Shown here: positions 56,619 through 64,000 of the stretch, one piece after another
Layout: every line of letters starts with the position of its first letter
How positions within the stretch are numbered: the stretch's first letter is position 1
DNA from: Gaeumannomyces sp. JS-464
Taxonomy: Eukaryota; Ascomycota; Sordariomycetes; Magnaporthales; Magnaporthaceae
Direction of reading: 5' to 3'
Assembly: GCA_002197995.1 (NCBI GenBank)
Contig: NGZR01000001.1
Span: 11,489,501-11,553,500 of the forward strand
DNA: 64,000 nt
Translations under genes and position numbers: made by a program
Notes under the pieces: generated by a model
What the model saw: only the letters and a program-made list of their open reading frames with translations
The model's database searches: none
Told to the model about the DNA's origin: nothing

Positions 56619-57247
56619 AACGTTATTTTTTTATTTAAAAATCGGTTTTTCGATTTTTTTTTATTTGTTTAAATAGCTATGCGGTGCCGTAACTTTTTTA
56701 GTTTTATTTAAAAGTGTTTATGCAATTTAATAAGCTCCGTTATTTGTATTTCCGCTATTAAAGCATGCTTTTTTGCTTTAGGTTCCTTATACGCTATAAG
56801 CGTAAACTTATAGTTCGTATAAAACGGTATAATTTTTCTGCTTTTATAAACTAAACTGTTATAAGCGAACTAAATTATAGGAAATAGTTATACTTAATCG
56901 TTTTATTTATAATTAACGTAATAATGTAAATATTACTTTATAATTTAATTCGTTTGTTTTATTTATCCATTTATTTAAAAATGGTAAATTATAAATAAAA
57001 AATGTTCCGCTTTTAGCTTATTCGTAAATTTTTTTTAAAATTTGCTTATAAATAGTTTATTTTTATCCGTAATTAAACGGTTCGGCGTACCGTATTCCGC
57101 TATTACGTGTTTAATAAAAACGTGCGTTAGTTTTATAACGTCGTTGCTTTTTTTATATAGTAAAAATAAAGCGTATTTGGTAAGCCTATTTATTATTACT
57201 AATACATTATCGTACTTTACTCCCGTTATAGGTTTTTTAAATTAAAA
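56619..57247 (-). mobile_element. Chromovirus relic, copy 2, right part
   Basis: It continues copy 2 after the insertion. On the minus strand it encodes part of the integrase core (IAEYGTPNRLITDKNKLF, about 57050-57110), matching copy 1 near 47400 and copy 3 near 62550. Homology stops at about 57247. Confidence 0.8.
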
Positions 57248-57560
57248 AAGTTGCCAAAGCTGCTACGACTTTAAAAACGCGTAGCCGGTTAGCCTTTCCA
57301 AATAATCCAATTCCAACGCTAAAATCGAACTCCTCGCAGCCGACTTAACCCCGGATCGATGCCGCATTGTGCGCGCGCCGACAGCGCGGGCCAAAAATCG
57401 ATAGCGATCGATTTTAGGCTCGCGGTTAATCGGTACGCTACGACGGTAAATCCTCTTAACGCGTTTTTAAATACGCGGGGAAGCAGCGACACCGATACGA
57501 AACCGGCGCGCAATCGCTAAAATAAAAGAGAAAAAAAAATTATTAATAAGTTAAAGCCTT
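57248..57560. other. Short GC-richer island
   Basis: About 0.3 kb of noticeably higher GC between AT-rich relics, rich in CG dinucleotides. No coding or RNA feature recognised. Confidence 0.4.
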
Positions 57561-60500
57561 TTATAATTAATAAAAGTTGCCGGAAATTTTGAACTAATAT
57601 CGGAGCTAACAAAGCGAAAAATCGACGCGAAGGCGGCTCGCTAGTGCGAAACCGCCGCAAAAGGACTAGTAATTAACGACACGTTGCAAAAGCTTAAAGC
57701 AAAAATACTCGAGGAAGTTAAAAAAGCATTAGCTAATATTAAAAAGTTTTATGCTATTGCATTAGCCACGGGCTTACCGGCCCAAATGCCGGGCGGAACC
57801 GAGTCGACCTAACTACGCTAATAGCACCCGAACATGGCGCAACCCCCACCCCGATTTATACCGTCGAAAGTTAAACGAAAGATTATCGTAAATGTAAAAA
57901 AACCCCCAAAAGCAATTAAAAAACGATTAACGATAAACATTTTATAAGCGTTAAATAATTAACTAAGCATAATAATACGGGTAATAAAACGATTTCGAAG
58001 CGAAAATATAGTAATATGCTTTTAAGCAAACGTAAAAAAACATAGGAAAAAAAACGATTAGGTAAAAAAAGTATTCGGCAATTAAATAACAATTCGAATG
58101 CGGATATACGACGTGGTAATTCGAGGTTTTAAATAGGAAGCACTTTTAAAAAACCCAAACGCATTTATTAAAAGTTTAAACGCTAAAAACCGAAACGCAA
58201 AAGTTAAATCCATATACGTATGGCCGGCCCGAACTTTTTACGAATATATTATAATATTAGCCCGCATCGGATCGGTAACGGTAACGAATTAAATATGCGA
58301 ACGAGGATTTGTAATAAAAGCAATAATTTATAATTGCGAGCCATTTATATTAAACGCTAAAGTTAACTAATATTACAATTGCTTCGAATAGGAATACCGT
58401 TAAAAGTTTTGCATTAAACCGAACCGGTGCCCGTATTGCGAAAAACTAAAACATTAAAAAGGAAAATACTAATGCAACGCTTATTATTAACATTAAAAAG
58501 CCATATTTAAATGCATAAATTGTAATAAACCGTACCCGGCTTTTTACCGGAGATGCGAAATAGCATAACGCGTTATAAGAAAAGTAAAAAAAGCATACCA
58601 AAACCGACCGAAAAGGTTTATGCTAAAAGGCGTAACTTATAAACTAATAAAAAACGTTATTTTCCCCATTTTCCAAACCCGCTAACCCTTTAAAACCGGA
58701 AGGCTAATAAGCCCTAATAAAAAACGAAAGAATAATTTAAATTTAAATAATAATTTACTAACCCGAACCTTAGGACGTTAACTAGTTAGCAAACCTCGTA
58801 AAGATTTATAATTACCTAAAGGCTAAACTAACATACGGCCGCCTCCTTTACTTATAAAACACTTCGCTTTTAAAACGAGCTCCCCGTTAATTAAACCCCT
58901 CGTTACGGCAAACGAGCAAATACGCGAGGAAGCCGAAAAAATAATAGCTTTAATAAAAACCCCCCCCCCCCCCCCGCCTTCCCTTTTCCTCCGAACCGTT
59001 ACCGATAATAAATAGCACTAGTTCGTGGAACGCATTAAAAGGCTTAAAAAACCCCGTATAGTAATTTCGATATTGTACTAAAACATAAAAAAAGGGAGCG
59101 AAAAAGGAGATATCCCGCTATTTAGTAGGAAAAAATACGATATAATAGCTATATAAAAGCCGGAATTAAACCGATATGGAAACCCAAAAAGATTAACAAA
59201 ATGCAAAACGAAGTGGTTTACTACTAAGCCGACAACCGTTTAAACGCAGCATTATACCCATTAACAGCTAAACCCCGCATTATAAAAAAAAGCTAAAGCG
59301 GTACGATTAGGTAATAGTAATATTGTAAACCCTATTAGGAAAAATCGATATTTACTTAATATATTCGCCGGATTTAAAAGCATTAAAAAAGTGGCATACG
59401 CTATTAACAAAAATCGAAGCGCAGCTATTACGATATTACGCCGTGCTTATAAGGGATTTTAATATGCACCATTTTATGTGGAACGTTTATAATAAACGAA
59501 ACGAAAAAGCAAATGTATTATTATCGCTAACGCACTGGTAAAAACTTAAATTTGTAACATTTTACGAAAAAGTAACGAAAAAAAGATTTGGCGAACGAAA
59601 AAGCATAATCGACTATGCATAGGTATTTAACGCGTTAACCGTAAAATACGAAGGTAAGGACGACGAAATAGGGGGATCGAATTATTACTTTTAAATAATC
59701 CTAATTAATACCAAAGCGAAGCCGTTTTAGCAAAAAACCGCCGAAAGATAAGTATGGAAAAAAGTAAACATTAATATAAAAAACAACCAAAAAAAGGCAT
59801 TGCAATTGGCTATATAGCATATCGAAATTAAAAATATAAAAATACCGGAAAATATCGATAACCAAATAAACGTATTAATAAATTAGCTAACTTTAATCGC
59901 TAACGAATTAACACCGAAAAGGAAATTATTAACCAGCTTTAAGCTAACACCGTATTGGAACTTAAAATTTACCAAATTCGTTAAAAAAACGAAAAGGTGC
60001 CGGCGCGCATATACGAAGCTAAAAACATAAAATAGCTATAACGAATTAAAAGCAGCGAATAAAGCTTTTATAAAGGAAAAAAGGAAAGCGGTTAACGCGC
60101 ATTGGAAAAAGTTTATTAGGAAAGCATTAAAAATAAAAAATAAAAAAGCTACCTTTTAAAACGTAAAACGGTGGGCGAAATTACGCAATTATAAAAAACG
60201 AGATTTAACTAAATTACTAAATTTGCACCGATTAAAAAACGGTAACCAGGAACCAACTAACACCCACGTAAATAAAGCAATAGCTTTAACGGCTAAGTTT
60301 TACTTTAGCCCAAAAGCGGATTTAACCGATATTACAAATATTACGTTTAACGACGATACGTTCCATTACGCGTTTTTAATAAAACATATAATAAACCCGG
60401 AAAACGGCGACGTATTAACGGCTTTAAAAAAACGCAAAATTGGAAAGCCCCGAAAGCGAATAACCTATTAAACGAACTCCTAAAAGTATACGGCTAACCA

Positions 60501-62330
60501 TATTAAAAAGCTATATTTAAAATAGCTAACGCTAGCTTTAACCTCAAATATTTCCCAAAGCGCTTTCGAAACGCACTTATAATAATGCTGTTAAAACTAG
60601 GCAAAAGCATAAAAAATAGGAAAATAACGAAAGGATAAAAACCGATCGCACTTTTTTCGTTCATTTTTAAAGTTATAAAAGCTTTAATAGGAAAACGGAT
60701 CGCTAACGAAGCGGAAAAAAGGGGACTTTTACCGGAAGGATAAATGGGTAATAAAGAAAAACGCAATACCGAACTCGCTATTAAACAAATAATAAACATA
60801 GTAATAACAGCGTAAAATTACGGCGCTATAACTTCGCTATTACAATTTAACCTATTAAAAGCATTTAATAATATTAATTATATTAAATTGCTTAATATAA
60901 TGCGAAAGCAAAAATTTCCACCAAAAATAATTAAATAAATTAAAAGCTAGCTTATAAATAAAACGGCCCGGCTTCGGTTTAACGGAAACACGTTAACGCT
61001 AATTACCAATAATTGCAAAAGTCCCGCAAAGATTACCACTATTACCCATATTATTTATCTTTTATATCGCGTTATTATACGATAAGCTGGAAAAAATCCT
61101 AAAAATAACAATGGTTAATTTCGCTAACGATATTAACCTTTTAGCAATAAAAAGCATTATAGCGAAAACGGCACAATTATTGGAAAAAGCTTAAAACGTA
61201 TGCCAAACGTGGGCAAAAATAATAGGAATAACATTTAACGCATTAAAAACCGAGCTATTACATTTTACTAAAGCTTTAAACCAAACCCGGGTTCGCATTG
61301 GAGCTACCCACGTATAACTATTACCAGCGGCGAAATTCCTCGAAGTTTAGTTAAACTAAATTAAATTAAACTTTAAAGCCTATATTAAATAAGCGAAAAG
61401 CAAATAGGAAAAATAATAATTAGCGATAATAAAATTCGCAACGGTAACGTAAAAAAGCAACTTCGCTAAAGCGAAATAATTATACGTAGTAATATGCAAA
61501 AGCGCGATAACGTATAAAGCCGCAGCATACCACCTTTTAACCGAACCACGGGGGCGGCTTCGAAGCGCAATTAAAAAGTTAGCAAAAAATAGCGAATATG
61601 CTTTAAAATGGTAGCCAAAGCATATAAAGCAACGTTATTAGCCCATTTAAAAATAAAAACCTACGTATTACTTTTAAATTTATATTTAAACGCAAAAATA
61701 ATTAATATAAAAAATAAATGGCTGGAAATTGGAATAATATAACGGATTAATAAAGCGATAACGAAGGTAACGGGCCGATTTAAATGGTTAAAATACCGGG
61801 AATAAAGTAAAAAATTACACTTTTAAAGCGGCTAAATAAAAAAAGGATAAGCGGAACGCTAAAACCAATTTAAAATAACCCCGGAACCGAAACGTAAACT
61901 AATCCCCTGCGAAAACGAAAAAAAGTTTAAACATAAATACGCGAAACGCTAAAACCTTAACGTAATAATAAAGTGGAAGTTAAAAGTTGCCAATTCGACG
62001 GAAGCGGTAAAAAAAGCGAACCGGCATAGGATCGCGTACTTAGCGAATAACCCTCTATTACGAAGGAAATAATTAAATATTACGAAGGAATGCCAAAAGC
62101 ATATAGCTTAATGGCAATTTAAATTAAGACGGAAAAGCTAAGCTTAAATGCTTTTCTATTTAATAAAAACGTGCCTTGTTAAAATTAATGCTAAAGGTGA
62201 TATAGGGAAAAGGATTGTATTAAAAGCATGCTTAGCATTAGGAATTCCTATAACTAACGCAGGGGAAAAAAGGCCTTTATATAGATAAATAAAGTTGTAT
62301 ATATACCGTACTTATATATAAATAAGTGCG
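57561..62330 (+). mobile_element. Tad-like non-LTR retrotransposon (LINE), degraded
   Basis: Parts in order on the plus strand: an ORF1-like region with zinc-knuckle remnants near 58400-58560 (NRCPYCEKLKH; CINCNKPYPAFYRRC, with Tyr at the His position); an apurinic-type endonuclease (RDFNMHHFMWNVYNKRNEKA near 59460; RKSIIDYA near 59600); reverse transcriptase from about 60470 (KPIALFSFIFKVIKALIGKR, GAITSLLQFNLLKAFNNINY); and a catalytic box reading VNFANDINLLAI at 61115-61150 in place of FADD. The C-terminal region is still recognisable near 62100 (GMPKAYSLMAI, LSLNAFLF). The 5' limit is approximate and no target duplication was identified. Confidence 0.83.
58960..58975 (+). repeat. Poly-C tract, 16 nt
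   Basis: A run of 16 C in the ORF1 region of the LINE, probably a former proline-codon stretch. Its survival is notable in sequence otherwise depleted of C. Confidence 0.85.
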
Positions 62331-62444
62331 GGGTAAGCGTTTTACTTACAAGGTAAGTGAAACATTTACAAGGTAAGTATAAACTTTAAATTACGCTATA
62401 CGACGTAATTAATAACTTTAATATCTTAGTGCATTATATGCACT
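62331..62444. other. Junction sequence between LINE and chromovirus copy 3
   Basis: A short AT-rich junction with two direct copies of TTACAAGGTAAGT (near 62347 and 62369). Confidence 0.5.
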
Positions 62445-64000
62445 AACATGTTTATCCATTTGTTTAAAAATGGTAAGCTATAAATAAAAAGTGCTTCGTT
62501 TTTAACCTATTTGTAAATCCTTTTTAAAATTTATTTGTAAATAGCTTATTTTTATCCGTAATTAAACGGTTCGGTATACCGTATTTTGCTATTACGTGTT
62601 TAATAAAAACGTACGCTAGTTTTATAGCGTTATTACTTTCTTTATATGGTAAAAACAAAGCGTATTTAATAAGCTTATCCATTATTACTAATATATAATC
62701 GTACTTTACTTCGGTTATCGGTTTTTTAAATTAAAAAAGTTTAATAACGAAGTTTTAATAACTTTTTGGTATATTTCGCTCGGCGTTAAAAACGGTTGCA
62801 AAAGCTTATAAAGCTTATGCTTATTAGCTTTATTTTTAACGCAGTTTTCGTAATTTTTTATTACGTTTTATATTTCGGCTTAAATTTTTACGAACCCGTA
62901 ATATTATTATAACCGTTTTTATATTTTAATTACGCTTTAATAGCTATGCGCTAATTAGTTATAAACTTATTAAATTTTTTTTAAAGTTTAAACTTTTTTT
63001 TACTAAACTGTTTTAGCGAATATCTTTTATGCCGGATTTAAAAATCCGTTTAGTTTTTCCGTTAAAATTATTTGTATTTTTTTAAGTATTATAATTTAAT
63101 GGTTCGATCGTTAGCTTAAAACGTTTACCCGGCCGTTTTTTTAACCTTTTTCGGTATTAAATCCGAATATCGTAATTTTGCAAAAACTCGGTTTAACGAA
63201 CTTATTGTTTATTTAAATTTTTGCTAATAGTAAAATATGTTAAGCTTTTGTAATTTATATATACCACGATTTAATGCTTCGCTTTATAAAAGTATAATCG
63301 CCATTTTTCAAATGCTTAAATAATTGCTAAAAGTTTTTTATCGTAAATTTAGTAATTTAATTTAAATTCGTTTAACTTTTGCGAAAAAAACGCATAAAAG
63401 TGCAACTGTTTTTAATCGTTTCGTTATTCGAGTTAACCGCCAATCGCGTAATCCAACGCGTCGATTTTAATTTCAAAAGGTTTTTTTTAGGTTTAAAAAT
63501 GCTAACATTGGTTTTTTTAATACGGCGTTTCGTAATTGCTTAAAAGCCTTTTATTTTTGCCTTTTTTAATAAAAATTAATAATTATTTTTAATAAAGTTC
63601 GTAAATAGTATAGCAATTTTGCTATAACTACGGATAAACCGTTTATAAAGTTTAAAAATCCTAAAAACTTTTATACGTTCGTAACGTTTTTAAATATAAG
63701 CCATTTTTTAATTTCCTTAACGTGGCTTACAAGCGAGTAACGCATATAAGCGAGTAACGCGTTTTTCATTGCAACTTGCGTTTACACTTTTTACTTTAAT
63801 TTCTTAATAACCACAAATAACATCGACATTTAACGAGGCTAAAATTATTTTTGCCTTATAAGCGATTTAGTTTAACGCATAATTAAATGTGCGTTCCGCA
63901 GCGAAAATTTACGGCGTTTTTAAAGCCACGTTGCGTTGCTAACGCGTTAACCGATTTGCTCGAAGCGATACAATGCCCAAATTACGAAAATTGGCGGAAT
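62445..64000 (-). mobile_element. Chromovirus relic, copy 3, running off the window
   Basis: On the minus strand, from the right edge: RT/RNase H sequence near 63500-63250 (KIDALDYAIGG, YAFFSQKLNEFKLNY, IYDKKLLAII), then integrase near 62900-62550, matching copies 1 and 2. It lacks the chromodomain and the left block of those copies, ending near 62445. The remainder lies beyond the window. Confidence 0.8.

Noticed and set aside
57319..57513. Possible small gene in the GC-richer island
   Set aside because: Only one short frame with no start context, surrounded by dead repeats.
45300..64000. Possible CRISPR-like or telomeric arrays in the AT-rich region
   Set aside because: No regularly spaced repeats and no TTAGGG/CCCTAA runs are visible; the repeats are dispersed transposon relics.

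Overview
The window is nuclear DNA of a filamentous ascomycete (Pezizomycotina, probably a Sordariomycete). Genes carry short GT..AG introns with CTAAC-like branch sites, and they include fungal housekeeping orthologues (GET1, NOP15, RUD3) together with families largely confined to filamentous fungi (HET, NLR with ankyrin repeats, DUF7580, OTT_1508-like deaminase, LysM). The right third is AT-rich and made of transposons mutated in the manner of repeat-induced point mutation (RIP).

Layout. 0-12.6 kb: mostly core genes: PTAR1-like prenyltransferase-alpha repeat protein (-), GET1 (+), a membrane protein with a decayed 3' half (+), a ubiquitin-like/zinc-ribbon/PHD protein (+), NOP15 (+) and RUD3 (+). 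13-23 kb: a head-to-head pair, each member with a nucleoside-phosphorylase (PNP) domain: DUF7580-PNP (-) and an NLR-type C2H2-PNP-NTPase-ankyrin gene (+) that is broken in several places. 23-33 kb: Na+/H+ antiporter (-), OTT_1508-like deaminase/MYND protein (-), a small Cys-rich protein (-) and a broken HET gene (+). 33-44 kb: a secreted protein with a deamidase-like Cys/His pair (+), a three-module LysM protein (+), two tandem paralogues of an acidic-tailed family (-,-) and a large conserved protein of unknown function (-). From about 44.9 kb to the right end there is no living gene: a pogo-type relic marks the edge, followed by two direct copies of a minus-strand chromovirus relic. The second copy is split by a complete 6.7 kb Ty3/gypsy element with 231 bp LTRs and a 5 bp target duplication. 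A Tad-like LINE and a third chromovirus relic running off the edge complete the region.

How the genes fit together. The left genes serve tail-anchored protein insertion, ribosome assembly and Golgi tethering. The middle is enriched in self/non-self recognition and stress-response architectures (NLR, HET, PNP effectors, deaminase, LysM), and the divergent PNP pair is the best candidate for a functional module. Many genes are interrupted by single-base shifts, often at homopolymers, so gene loss and uncorrected sequence errors cannot be separated from this sequence alone. In the repeat region, by contrast, the changes are transitions that destroy catalytic residues, as expected of RIP.
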